A stretch of DNA of 6,475 nucleotides from Promicromonosporaceae bacterium (GTDB lineage: Bacteria; Actinomycetota; Actinomycetes; Actinomycetales; Cellulomonadaceae), in contig WRIF01000095.1 of assembly GCA_009782865.1 (NCBI GenBank), forward strand, positions 1 to 6,475, read 5' to 3'. The notes below the pieces were generated by a model. That model did not search any database and was not told the DNA's origin. It saw only the letters and a program-made list of their open reading frames with translations. Position numbers and translations under genes: made by a program. Positions 1 through 6,475 of the stretch are shown here, piece after piece (the stretch's first letter is position 1; every line of letters starts with the position of its first letter).

Positions 1-107
1 ATGAACACCTCATCAGCCTCACGACCAAACGTAAACGTAATCTCAGCAGTACCACCAACCAACTCCAGATTCTTAAAGAACCGATTCCCACGACGCACAC
101 CCAGACG
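1..107 (-). repeat. Start of a C-terminal repeat unit (LGVRRGN type) with distinct codon use
   Basis: The last 35 complete codons of the hybrid frame encode [19 protein letters not shown] and then [15 protein letters not shown]. This resembles one unit of the VGDWDG/VRRGN repeats found at the C-terminus of many secreted actinobacterial enzymes; the next unit would lie outside the window. By hand count 33 of the 35 codons end in T or G, two in C and none in A. GC of bases 1-90 is about 46 percent against 70 percent in bases 121-180. Only one unit is visible, so the repeat call rests on resemblance rather than on a seen copy. Confidence 0.5.
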
Positions 108-1526
108 GTCGGCGTTGAACACCGGAGGCTCTTCGTCGTCGGCCTCGCCGACCATCTCGAAGACGCCCCAGCGCTCGGAGTTGACGCGCGCGTTGGCGGC
201 CGGGGTGGCCCAGGAGTGGGTGGCGGCGTTGTCGGTGCCGTCGCCGTCCAGTACCCGGATCTCGAGGCCGTGTACGGCCCCGATGCCGCCGAGGGCGGTG
301 TTCCACTGGCCTAACTGGTGGCCGGTGCCCACGCCGATGAACAACTCCAACTCGATGATGTAGCCGGTGTCGGTCAGGCGGGCGGCAATGCCGTCACCCT
401 GGATGATGCGGTTGTTGTGGTTGCCGTCACCGTGGACGCGGGCCCAGGTGCCGTCGGGCGTGATGCGCAGCACCAGGTCGTACCAGCCGCGCAGGGCGCC
501 GGCGCGGGCGTTCGACATGTCGAACATGAGCTCGATGCCGTCGTACATGGCGCCGAAGGCGGCGTTGTTGACGAAGCCGTCGGCGTTGGCGTTGCCCTGG
601 GCGATGACGACGTCGGGATCGGTCACCTCGATGAAGAGGAACAGCCGGTCCACGTTGTCGTCGTACCACATCAGGTCGACGGTGGCGGTGGCGCCGCCCG
701 CGTCGCCGGACACGAGGGTGTCGACATAGATGCGCTCGGCGCCGTCCCACGATTCGTCGCGGTAGGCGTCGATGACGGGGCGCTCGGGCGCCTGCGGGAC
801 CTGGACGAACGCCAGCTCCTCCAGGAGCTCCAGGGTGCCGGTGCCGCCCGTGGTGACAAAGGAACCGGCGACGGCGCCATCTACCACCAGGGAGATGTCG
901 AAGGCAGCGGTGTCCCCCAGGGCCACGGAGTGCGGGATACGCACGATGGCCCGGTAGCCGTCGCCGAACGGAGTCACCACCGCGGTGGCGTCACCGGAGA
1001 CAATCCCGCCCCGACCGACGCGCACTGCGCCGCCGTTGTAGGCGATCTCGATCTGGTCGTTGGTGGTCTCAAACAGCCACTCGGGGTGGACCGTGGCGAG
1101 CACCGTCAGGTACTCGGGAGTCCAGCGGGTCTGCCAGGCCACGCGCTGGCCGGCAACCTGGCGGGCAGGCAGCTGGTTCCAGTACGGGGCCTCGAAGGCG
1201 GCGGCGTCCAGGGCGACCGTTCCGGCGAACACCGGGACCACCTGGTCCCAGGGCAGCAGGGTCGGACGCTCGAAGGTGGCGGCACGCTCGGGGGTCATCA
1301 ACAGGTCACCGGAGTAGACCGCGCCGAAGAACGCGGGCTTCGGGGTGAATGCCTGCAGCGGGTCTGCGGGCCAGCCAACTCCGCCGGCGGCACCGAAGTG
1401 CAGTAGCGGGTGCTGACCGCCACGCCAGGAGCGCTGGTCGTGGAGGCCCCACAGGGTGACGTTGTCGATGTCACCGAAGCGGGCGTGGTGACGGCGGATG
1501 ACGTCGAAGGACTCGCGGTAGTAGTG
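1..1526 (-). pseudogene. GH10 endo-xylanase C-terminal fragment with CBM9-like carbohydrate-binding modules and a C-terminal repeat
   Basis: GH10 enzymes cut the beta-1,4-xylan backbone and are secreted; CBM9 modules bind sugar chain ends. Numbering the hybrid frame from 2351, codons 276-345 show the last strand and helix of the GH10 barrel: [20 protein letters not shown] (306-309), the HPLL loop and KPAFFGAV. This lies downstream of both catalytic glutamates, so the catalytic core is absent. Codons about 400-520 look like a degenerate first CBM9-like module. Codons 524-734 are a better one: RPVIDA, WYDD (562-565), [10 protein letters not shown], a YDGIELMFD motif and the closing RWGVFEMV. 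An acidic linker (736-741) leads to LGVRRGN, the start of a repeat seen at the C-terminus of secreted actinobacterial proteins. The true 5' end is not in the window and the 3' end runs off it. Family identity is by motif recognition; the first CBM9 assignment is weaker. Confidence 0.8.
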
Positions 1527-2351
1527 CTGCTGGGCGGTCAGCATCTGCTCGCGGGTGGCGGCGAGTTCATCGAAGTGCTCCACCACCTCGGCGGCCTTGG
1601 CGTAGGTGCCCGGCTCCTCCAGGACCATGTCGTTGTACAGGCGGTGCACGGTGGTGATCTGCTGACCCGCCTGGATGCGGGCGAGCAACGCCACCGCCTT
1701 TTCGCCCCCACCGGCCGCCCCGATCCCCAGGGTGGAGTAGACGCGCGCCGAGAAGTCCCGGTCGGTGTCGAAACAGGTCAGCTCCAGCTTCCCCAGCTCC
1801 GAGCGCGAGAACTTGGCCTTGGCGGCGGACTCGAGCCGGGCCAGGGCGAGCGGGCCATCCAGCGTGGCGCGCACGGAGGTCAGTCCGTCCAGGTTGGTAG
1901 CGCCCACCGGAACGTACCAGGCGCGCAGGGCGGTGAACTCGGCGCCGCCCTGATCCACCCAGGTGAGCGAGACGGCAGTCCAGGTGTCGGCCTTGTCCCC
2001 GCGCAGCACCCGCTCGCGCGTGCCCTCCTCGGTGCGGGAGTCGTCGAGCTTGCCGCGGGCGTACGAGATGACGTTGCGCTGATCCTTGCCGCGCGGGCGT
2101 CCCACCACCCCGCCATTCGAGGCCCCGTTGAAGGGGGTGGTGTGCGGCATCAGCAGGGCGATGTAGGCGTCCATCAGGGTGGACTTGCCCGAGCCGGAGC
2201 CTCCGGCCAGCAGGGTGGCGGTGGCGGCCAGGCGCAGGTGGTGGGGGCCAGCGTATCCGCCCCAGTTGACCACCTGCAGGTCGCGGGCGATCCACTGTTG
2301 CCCCGTGCTGGCCGACGGGATCAGCCCAAAGAGGGTGTCAACCATGGTCAT
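1..2351 (-). CDS. Hybrid open frame: JetC (Wadjet SMC-like ATPase) N-terminus joined in frame to GH10 xylanase tail and CBM9 modules; 3' end outside window
   Basis: Translating the minus strand from ATG at 2351 gives 783 codons with no stop to the window edge. The start overlaps the jetB stop (ATGA) and has a good ribosome binding site. Codons 1 to about 270 are a clear JetC N-terminus; from about codon 276 the protein is the end of a GH10 xylanase, followed by CBM9-like modules and a C-terminal repeat. No known family has this architecture. The JetC part lacks the coiled coils, ABC signature and Walker B. The xylanase part lacks a signal peptide and both catalytic glutamates. Neither activity could work as written. 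I read it as a chimera of two genes, entered as one frame because that is what the sequence shows; the two halves are described separately below. The open frame and both identities are certain to me; the biological reality of the join is not. Confidence 0.75.
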   Translation of the reverse strand, partial: MTMVDTLFGLIPSASTGQQWIARDLQVVNWGGYAGPHHLRLAATATLLAGGSGSGKSTLMDAYIALLMPHTTPFNGASNGGVVGRPRGKDQRNVISYARGKLDDSRTEEGTRERVLRGDKADTWTAVSLTWVDQGGAEFTALRAWYVPVGATNLDGLTSVRATLDGPLALARLESAAKAKFSRSELGKLELTCFDTDRDFSARVYSTLGIGAAGGGEKAVALLARIQAGQQITTVHRLYNDMVLEEPGTYAKAAEVVEHFDELAATREQMLTAQQHYYRESFDVIRRHHARFGDIDNVTLWGLHDQRSWRGGQHPLLHFGAAGGVGWPADPLQAFTPKPAFFGAVYSGDLLMTPERAATFERPTLLPWDQVVPVFAGTVALDAAAFEAPYWNQLPARQVAGQRVAWQTRWTPEYLTVLATVHPEWLFETTNDQIEIAYNGGAVRVGRGGIVSGDATAVVTPFGDGYRAIVRIPHSVALGDTAAFDISLVVDGAVAGSFVTTGGTGTLELLEELAFVQVPQAPERPVIDAYRDESWDGAERIYVDTLVSGDAGGATATVDLMWYDDNVDRLFLFIEVTDPDVVIAQGNANADGFVNNAAFGAMYDGIELMFDMSNARAGALRGWYDLVLRITPDGTWARVHGDGNHNNRIIQGDGIAARLTDTGYIIELELFIGVGTGHQLGQWNTALGGIGAVHGLEIRVLDGDGTDNAATHSWATPAANARVNSERWGVFEMVGEADDEEPPVFNADRLGVRRGNRFFKNLELVGGTAEITFTFGREADEVF
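1524..1550. other. Breakpoint between jetC and GH10 xylanase sequence
   Basis: On the minus strand, codons 268-276 of the hybrid frame (EQMLTAQQH) are where JetC similarity ends and GH10 similarity begins. Residues such as LTAQQ could belong to either family, so a few bases of shared sequence may lie at the join and the exact point cannot be set. No transposon end, target-site duplication or stop codon is visible at the join. Confidence 0.65.
1527..2351 (-). pseudogene. jetC: JetC N-terminal ATPase part (Wadjet SMC/MukB-like subunit), truncated
   Basis: JetC is the SMC-like motor of Wadjet: two ATPase heads, separated in sequence by long coiled coils, bind DNA and extrude loops with JetA and JetB. 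About 275 codons are present; the family usually has about 1,100 residues. Visible features are the start of the head domain with LQVVNWGGY (25-33), Walker [10 protein letters not shown] (50-58), the family stretch PFNGAS shortly after it, [12 protein letters not shown], an LGIGA segment, and [12 protein letters not shown] followed by a [10 protein letters not shown] motif, all in the order expected for JetC. The match fades at codons 268-276, before the coiled coil. Walker B, the signature motif and the C-terminal head half are missing. It is the third gene after jetA and jetB, overlapping jetB by 4 bases, and so is translationally coupled. The family call rests on motifs, gene order and recall of JetC sequences. 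Confidence 0.88.
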
Positions 2352-3052
2352 GGGGTGCCTCCCTGCTCTCGCAGCCACTGGGCCAGTTCCGCGAGCCGCT
2401 CAACGTCGAGCACCACCTCGACCAGCGAGGTGATCCGGTACCGGCCGAGGGCCTCCTCGGCCAGGAAGCCCTCCCGGACCAGCTGTCCGATCGCGGCGCG
2501 GGCCTCCTTCTGCCGGGCGGCCAGGTTGGTCTCGTCGGGGTCGAGGAAACTCAAGGCCTGCTGTTCAAGTTCCTCGGCGTCCACCCGCGCAAAGTTCTCC
2601 CCCGCCCCAGTCTCCCGCTGATGCAGGGTGCGCAGGTGGACCAGCAGGACGGTTTCGATCCGGGTAAACGGCTTGTCGCGCAGCAGGATGGGAATGTCCA
2701 CCTCGCCGATGCGCACCTGCCGCTTGTAGGCGATGCCGCGCACGCGGTCCACGATGAGCGTCACAAACAGGTCATGCAGGCGACTTTCGATCACCGTCTG
2801 GTGCTGCAGCAGCGCGTTCCAACGTTCCCGGTTGGTATCCAGCAGGTATGGCCGGCGCAGGAGTTCAACCAAGACCACGCGCGCCTCCGGTTCGAGGGTG
2901 CCCGTGTCCCCGGCAAACAACTCCGTTGGGTCCGCCTCCATCGGGGTGGGGGTGATGAAGCCGCCCTCCTCCTCAGGGGCCAGGACGGGCTGCGGCATCT
3001 CAACGTCGCTTACCTCGTCGAGGCCGACATCGGTCCAGTCGGGCTCGCTCAT
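2348..3052 (-). CDS. jetB: JetB, DUF4194 KITE-like subunit of Wadjet plasmid-defence complex
   Basis: JetB is the MukE/KITE-type winged-helix subunit that binds the JetA kleisin and helps link the JetC heads; it acts in the cytoplasm. The 234-residue protein is slightly long for DUF4194. The first 45 residues or so are acidic and low in structure. The family core follows: [56 protein letters not shown] and [15 protein letters not shown]. Next come [20 protein letters not shown] and [16 protein letters not shown], and then a C-terminal wing ending in [15 protein letters not shown]. Start ATG at 3052 overlaps the jetA TGA (ATGA) and has AAGGAGG seven bases upstream. The stop overlaps the jetC start in the same way, so the three genes are one translationally coupled unit. 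No frameshift or missing part is seen. Confidence 0.92.
   Translation of the reverse strand: MSEPDWTDVGLDEVSDVEMPQPVLAPEEEGGFITPTPMEADPTELFAGDTGTLEPEARVVLVELLRRPYLLDTNRERWNALLQHQTVIESRLHDLFVTLIVDRVRGIAYKRQVRIGEVDIPILLRDKPFTRIETVLLVHLRTLHQRETGAGENFARVDAEELEQQALSFLDPDETNLAARQKEARAAIGQLVREGFLAEEALGRYRITSLVEVVLDVERLAELAQWLREQGGTP
2358..2364 (-). promoter_or_regulatory. Ribosome binding site of jetC
   Basis: Read on the minus strand, AGGGAGG lies six bases before the ATG at 2351, inside the end of jetB. It supports 2351 over the second in-frame ATG two codons later as the jetC start. Confidence 0.7.
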
Positions 3053-4641
3053 GGGCTTTCCTCCTTCACGGGCTCAAGGGCCGCCCCCGCAAACGCGAGA
3101 CGGCGGCGGGTGCCATCGGGGCGGATGGTGTCCACGTAGGCGACGTCGTTCAGGTCGACAATCCCGGCCCTGGCCGCCAGCTCCAGCAGGCCAACCAGGT
3201 CCACGGGGCGACGGCCCGCCGCGGGGGCAGCGGCAAACAGTCGTTCCAGGGGGATCGGGACGTCTGGGTCCAGGCCGTCGGCGCCGTCGCGCTCAAAGAG
3301 CGTGGTCTCGCCGCGGCGGGCGGCGGCCAACAGCTCGTCGAGTACCGGGTAGTTGGGGCCACCCCAAATGGCGGCGGCCGCGAGGTCGGCCGGGGTCTCA
3401 TCGGGTTCCCAGGCCTCGAGCGCCGGCGGGCCCGGTGGCGGCGCAAGGTCGGCCAGGGTGGAACGGATGCGACCCACCCCCGCTCGGGGCAGGCGGCGCA
3501 AGGGGTCGACGCCCTGCCCTCTCCGCGAGGCGGGCACCCAGCGTCCCAGGCCGGCGATGACGTCACGCAGCAGTTCGTCGACCTGCCGATCCCGCAGGGG
3601 GTCGTGGTTGCGGATCTGGGCGGTGATGACGCGAGAGGCCTGACGTTGCGTGGTGAGCACGTCCGCCAGGCCGCGCTCAATGGTGGCGGTGATGCCGCGC
3701 AGCGCGCCCCGCTCCCGGGCGGGTAACTGGGAGGCAAAGGGATGACGCAGCGTCCCATCGATCGCCTGCGCGAGCAGGTCTAGGCGCTCGGTGTCGCCGA
3801 TCAGCCCCAGTGCGCCCGCGAAGGCGCGCCCCTCGGCGGTGGCGCTCATCAGGTGTTCGGCCCGCTCCAGGTACTCGGCGAGCACCTCGCCGGTGGGGCG
3901 TTCGTCGCGGCGCAGGGCGGTGACGGTCTCCCGCTGGATCGCCTTGATGCTCTCGGCCACGCGGGCGAAGTCGGCGGGCAGTTCCCGCAGCAGCGCGAGC
4001 ACGTTCTCTGCCTCCTCGAGCAACTGCTCGGTATCGGCGGCGGGCACCTCTCCCCCGGCGTCGAGGCGCCGCAACTCCTGCTCCCGTGCGCCGATCTGCG
4101 CCTTGCGCTCCTCGATCTCGCGCTGAAGACGAGCCTGCCGGCTGGCGATGTCGGGATCGGCCACCTCGGCAAGGTGATCCACGGCGTCAAGCAGGGTCCG
4201 CACCCTGGAGCGCGAGACGCGGGTGCGGGCTCCCCCGGCGCGGCCGGCGATCTCCAGGGCGCCGACGGCGTGGGCAGAAAGGCGGTAGAACTCGGTCTCC
4301 TCCGGGTCTTCCCCCGCCCCGGCGGTCAGGTCCTCGACGTGGGTGATCAGCCAGCCGGCCTCCACCCACTGGCGGCACAGCTCGCGGGCGGGCCTGTCGG
4401 GCAGCGGCTCGTAGCCGGCGGCGCGCAGCTGGGCGAGGGCGTCACCGATCTCGGTGTGCGCGTCGGAGACGGCCACGCGCGGCCGAGTGGCCGTGAACAC
4501 CATCCCCAGCAGCGAGCACACCAACGGCGCATCCCGCTTGTGCAACAGCGCCAGGGTCGGGGAACGAAAGGCGCGCTGGGCGGAGACGTAGGCTGCCTCG
4601 ATCTGCCCAAACTGTGGCCGCTCCTCCACCGCCTCGGACAA
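3049..4641 (-). CDS. jetA: JetA, DUF3375 kleisin-like subunit of Wadjet plasmid-defence complex
   Basis: JetA is the MukF-like kleisin that bridges the SMC heads and recruits JetB; the complex extrudes DNA loops and, with JetD, leads to cutting of small circular DNA. The 530-residue protein is complete and a little longer than common DUF3375 members. The N-terminal winged-helix region (about 1-135) contains [16 protein letters not shown] and [15 protein letters not shown] coiled coil follows near 168-198 ([20 protein letters not shown]). The conserved middle has [24 protein letters not shown], and then [20 protein letters not shown] with [11 protein letters not shown]. The C-terminal third is proline- and arginine-rich before [18 protein letters not shown]. 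The chosen TTG start directly follows the leuS stop in the same frame and lacks a strong Shine-Dalgarno sequence. A GTG four codons later is an alternative with a poorly spaced GAGG. Expression probably depends on read-in from leuS; no separate promoter is evident. Confidence 0.92.
   Translation of the reverse strand: MSEAVEERPQFGQIEAAYVSAQRAFRSPTLALLHKRDAPLVCSLLGMVFTATRPRVAVSDAHTEIGDALAQLRAAGYEPLPDRPARELCRQWVEAGWLITHVEDLTAGAGEDPEETEFYRLSAHAVGALEIAGRAGGARTRVSRSRVRTLLDAVDHLAEVADPDIASRQARLQREIEERKAQIGAREQELRRLDAGGEVPAADTEQLLEEAENVLALLRELPADFARVAESIKAIQRETVTALRRDERPTGEVLAEYLERAEHLMSATAEGRAFAGALGLIGDTERLDLLAQAIDGTLRHPFASQLPARERGALRGITATIERGLADVLTTQRQASRVITAQIRNHDPLRDRQVDELLRDVIAGLGRWVPASRRGQGVDPLRRLPRAGVGRIRSTLADLAPPPGPPALEAWEPDETPADLAAAAIWGGPNYPVLDELLAAARRGETTLFERDGADGLDPDVPIPLERLFAAAPAAGRRPVDLVGLLELAARAGIVDLNDVAYVDTIRPDGTRRRLAFAGAALEPVKEESP
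3060..3066 (-). promoter_or_regulatory. Ribosome binding site of jetB
   Basis: Read on the minus strand, AAGGAGG lies seven bases before the jetB ATG at 3052 and inside the last codons of jetA. It is a near-perfect Shine-Dalgarno sequence and fixes the jetB start within the ATGA overlap. Confidence 0.8.
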
Positions 4642-6045
4642 CTAGACCACCACGTTGACCAGGTTAGGGGCACGCACGATGACCTTGCGGACCTGGGCGT
4701 CCCCGATAGCACGGACGATGGCCGGATCGGCCAGCGCGGCGGCCTCAAGATCGACCTCGCTGATGGACGGCGGCACCTCCAGGCGGGCACGCACCTTGCC
4801 CTTGATCTGCACCACGCAGGTGACCGTGTCCTCCACCAGGTGCGCGGGGTCGGCCACCGGATACGGGGCGTAGGTCAGCGAGTCCGCATGGCCCAGGCGG
4901 GCCCAGAGTTCCTCGGCAATGTGCGGGGCGAACGGGGCGACCATCTGCACCAGCGGCTCGATGGCTGCCCGCGGCACCGCCGGCAGCGAGGTGAGGGTGT
5001 TGTTGAGCATGATCAGCTTGGCGATGGCCGTGTTAGGGCGCAGATGCTCCATCTCGACCGTTACGTCGGCGATGGTGCGGTGCACCGCGCGCAGCGTCTC
5101 CAGGTCGGCTTCGGCGTCGGTGACGGTGAGCGCGCCGGTTTCCTCGTCGACAACGTTGCGCCACAGCCGTTGCAGGAAGCGCTGGGAACCGACCACGTCA
5201 CGGGTGTTCCACGGGCGGGACAGGTCGAGCGGCCCCATCGACATCTCGTAGAGGCGGAAGGTGTCGGCGCCGTAGTCGTGGCACATCTCGTCGGGGGTGA
5301 CCACGTTCTTCAGGGACTTGCCCATCTTGCCGTACTCGCGGGTCACCGGCCTGCCCTGGTGGGTGAAGCCGGTGGCCTCGTCGCCCTCAACTTCCGAGGC
5401 CTCGACGTACATGCCGCGCTCGTCAAGGTAGGCGAAGGCCTGGATGTATCCCTGGTTGACCAGGCGGCCGAACGGCTCGGGGCTGGAGACGTGGCCCAGG
5501 TCGAAGAGGATCTTGTGCCAGAACCGAGCGTAGAGCAGGTGCAGCACCGCATGTTCAACGCCGCCGACGTACAGGTCTACGCCGCCCGCCTTGGCAGACA
5601 GCGGGTGGTGGCCGGGGGCCAGCCAGTACCGCTCCAGGTCGGGGTCAACCACGGTGATGCCGTCGTGCCCGGCGTCCAGGTGTCGCAGGTAGTACCAGCA
5701 GGAGCCGGCCCAGTTGGGCATGGTGTTGGTCTCACGGCGGTACTGCTGGGGGCCGTCGCCCAGGTCGAGGGTGACATTGACCCAGTCCTCGTTGCGGCCC
5801 AGCGGCGCCTCCGGGCTGGAGTCGGCGTCGTCCGGGTCGAACGTCTTGGGGGCGTAGTCCGGCACGTCGGGCAGGGCGATGGGCAGGGAGGCGGCCGGCA
5901 GGGCGACGGGACGGTCCGAGGAGTCCCAGACGATTGGGAACGGCTCGCCCCAGGAGCGCTGGCGGGGGAACAGCCAAACGCGCAGGCGGGGGGGGACGGG
6001 CCCCCCGCCCCGCGCGCCGCGCCCCCGCGGCGCCGTCACGGCCAC
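4642..6045 (-). CDS. leuS: Leucyl-tRNA synthetase, C-terminal half (5' part missing)
   Basis: LeuRS charges tRNA-Leu with leucine in the cytoplasm; it is an essential class Ia synthetase of roughly 850-950 residues. The frame opens at GTG 6045, but LeuRS similarity starts only near 5985, so that start is not genuine. Present are the second half of the catalytic domain ([13 protein letters not shown]), [46 protein letters not shown], the KMGKS signature loop at 5314-5328, [10 protein letters not shown] and the anticodon-binding domain ([15 protein letters not shown]). The C-terminal tRNA-binding domain ends in [16 protein letters not shown], a natural terminus. The HIGH motif and CP1 editing domain are absent. 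The first conserved segment reads [11 protein letters not shown] where the family normally has RDWLFSRQRYW, and the residues before it are G/C-rich nonsense, consistent with a faulty join. It shares its frame with jetA, separated only by TAG. Confidence 0.93.
   Translation of the reverse strand: MAVTAPRGRGARGGGPVPPRLRVWLFPRQRSWGEPFPIVWDSSDRPVALPAASLPIALPDVPDYAPKTFDPDDADSSPEAPLGRNEDWVNVTLDLGDGPQQYRRETNTMPNWAGSCWYYLRHLDAGHDGITVVDPDLERYWLAPGHHPLSAKAGGVDLYVGGVEHAVLHLLYARFWHKILFDLGHVSSPEPFGRLVNQGYIQAFAYLDERGMYVEASEVEGDEATGFTHQGRPVTREYGKMGKSLKNVVTPDEMCHDYGADTFRLYEMSMGPLDLSRPWNTRDVVGSQRFLQRLWRNVVDEETGALTVTDAEADLETLRAVHRTIADVTVEMEHLRPNTAIAKLIMLNNTLTSLPAVPRAAIEPLVQMVAPFAPHIAEELWARLGHADSLTYAPYPVADPAHLVEDTVTCVVQIKGKVRARLEVPPSISEVDLEAAALADPAIVRAIGDAQVRKVIVRAPNLVNVVV
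5985..6009. repeat. G/C hairpin at the leuS junction
   Basis: GGCGGGGGG at 5985-5993 is exactly complementary to CCCCCCGCC at 6001-6009, with a seven-base loop (GGACGGG): a perfect nine-pair all-G/C stem. It includes a run of eight Gs (5988-5995) and is followed by more pure G/C sequence to about 6034. It sits exactly where LeuRS similarity stops on one strand and the Ig-like domain is about to begin on the other. It codes for nothing recognisable on either strand and is not followed by a T-run, so it is not a typical terminator. Confidence 0.75.
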
Positions 6046-6475
6046 CTACTCCACCGGCGGCACGCTCCAGTTCCCGGTTGACTGGACGATCGGCGAGCCG
6101 CTCTGGCAGACGGCCGGCGTTAAGATCATAGACGGGGTCATCCCGCTGCTGGACAACCAGCCGGTGACCGGCCGCCTGACCGTTCTGGACGAGTACCCCG
6201 GCGATGAATTGAAGAGCGCCGCGTTGGACAGGACCCGGTGGAGCATCGTCCGCGAGCTGGCCTCCAACTGGAGCGCCACCGAAAGCGGCGTGCGGATCCA
6301 GGCGACCGCCGGATATCTGGACGGAACGGCCAACAGCAATCAGAACGTCTTCCTCCAGACACCCGAGTTCAACGACTACTTCTTTTCCGTCAAGCTCAAC
6401 GGGCGGCCGACAACGCAGTACTGGTCAGCCGGACCCATCGTCTACCTCAACGATGACAACTTTGTCAAAATGGCG
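6029..6475 (+). CDS. Internal fragment of a secreted modular protein: bacterial Ig-like (Big_4-type) domain plus concanavalin-like (GH43-associated) domain
   Basis: The plus-strand frame ending with ATG GCG at 6473-6475 is open from before 6029 to the window end, 149 codons of convincing protein. Codons up to about 6205 read [27 protein letters not shown], the pattern of a Big_4-like Ig domain used as a spacer in cell-surface and carbohydrate-active proteins. The next part, [35 protein letters not shown] and [16 protein letters not shown], resembles the jelly-roll domain found after beta-xylosidase (GH43) catalytic domains and in LamG-like modules. No catalytic residues can be assigned. The start is not in the window: in this frame an ATG exists at 5879, but the codons between it and 6029 are antisense leuS and a G/C-rich join, so it is not a real start. 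The domain calls rest on pattern recognition and the parent enzyme is unknown. Confidence 0.6.

Noticed and set aside
1524..1550. Insertion of a mobile element as cause of the jetC-xylanase join
   Set aside because: No transposase, terminal inverted repeats, target duplication or attachment-like sequence could be found; one coding sequence simply replaces the other.
1567..2295. A 242-codon minus-strand frame within jetC
   Set aside because: It is a shifted register of jetC; the JetC motifs including Walker A are read only in the frame that starts at 2351.
318..2621. Two long plus-strand frames (318-1406 and 1410-2621) that look like a gene pair
   Set aside because: They mirror the minus-strand hybrid frame and the end of jetB in one register. 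Their composition is that of antisense high-GC sequence with no family motif.
5314..5328. KMGKS instead of KMSKS in LeuRS as a defect
   Set aside because: From memory, the glycine form is the normal variant in actinobacterial leucyl-tRNA synthetases.
5985..6009. The G/C hairpin as a transcription terminator
   Set aside because: No T-run follows on either strand and it lies inside sequence that should be the middle of leuS.
3853..6081. A 742-codon plus-strand open frame opposite leuS and jetA
   Set aside because: It is antisense to two genes with clear family motifs. Its sequence is rich in G, V, H, Q and R as expected of the complement of high-GC codons, and it shows no recognisable domain.
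6046..6339. A 97-codon minus-strand frame beginning at 6339 upstream of leuS
   Set aside because: It is antisense to the convincing plus-strand Ig-like and jelly-roll sequence, and shows no LeuRS N-terminal motif.
1..6475. tRNA, rRNA, CRISPR arrays, riboswitches
   Set aside because: I saw no cloverleaf-like segments, direct repeat arrays or long untranslated stretches; nearly every base lies in a coding segment.

Overview
The window is high-GC DNA whose protein families point to an actinobacterium (Actinomycetota). The LeuRS fragment has the KMGKS form of the signature loop and actinobacterial wording around it. The defence genes are of the actinobacterial Wadjet type, and one end carries a repeat unit typical of secreted actinobacterial proteins. 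No species can be named from this sequence.

Layout, read in the direction of the main (minus-strand) operon from right to left: (1) 6029-6475, plus strand, is an internal piece of a secreted polysaccharide-acting or adhesion protein, with a bacterial Ig-like (Big_4-type) domain and then a concanavalin-like jelly roll; both ends are missing. (2) About 5985-4642, minus strand, is the C-terminal half of leucyl-tRNA synthetase (leuS), ending at its natural C-terminus. (3) 4641-3049 is jetA (DUF3375) and (4) 3052-2348 is jetB (DUF4194); both are complete. (5) 2351-1 is one uninterrupted reading frame that begins as JetC, the SMC/MukB-like ATPase of the same Wadjet operon. At about codon 270 it changes in frame into the tail of a GH10 xylanase, two CBM9-like modules and the start of a C-terminal repeat domain, and it runs off the window.

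The core is a leuS-jetA-jetB-jetC operon. jetA starts directly after the leuS stop codon, in the same frame, and jetA/jetB and jetB/jetC each overlap by an ATGA. In Wadjet systems JetA (kleisin), JetB (KITE) and JetC (SMC ATPase) form a loop-extruding complex that senses small circular DNA, and the nuclease JetD cuts it. Here JetC keeps its Walker A but has lost the coiled coil and C-terminal half of the ATPase, and no jetD is present, so the system as shown cannot be functional.

The two ends of the core join unrelated secreted-enzyme genes at abrupt points. One is inside JetC (about 1524-1550). The other is inside LeuRS at a 9-bp G/C hairpin (5985-6009), where conserved LeuRS residues are also altered. 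The simplest reading is a genuine Wadjet operon segment caught between two chimeric junctions (assembly or amplification), with real recombination as the less likely alternative. Apart from the junctions, the most notable points are the coupling of Wadjet to leuS and a sharp change in codon use in the last 107 bases.
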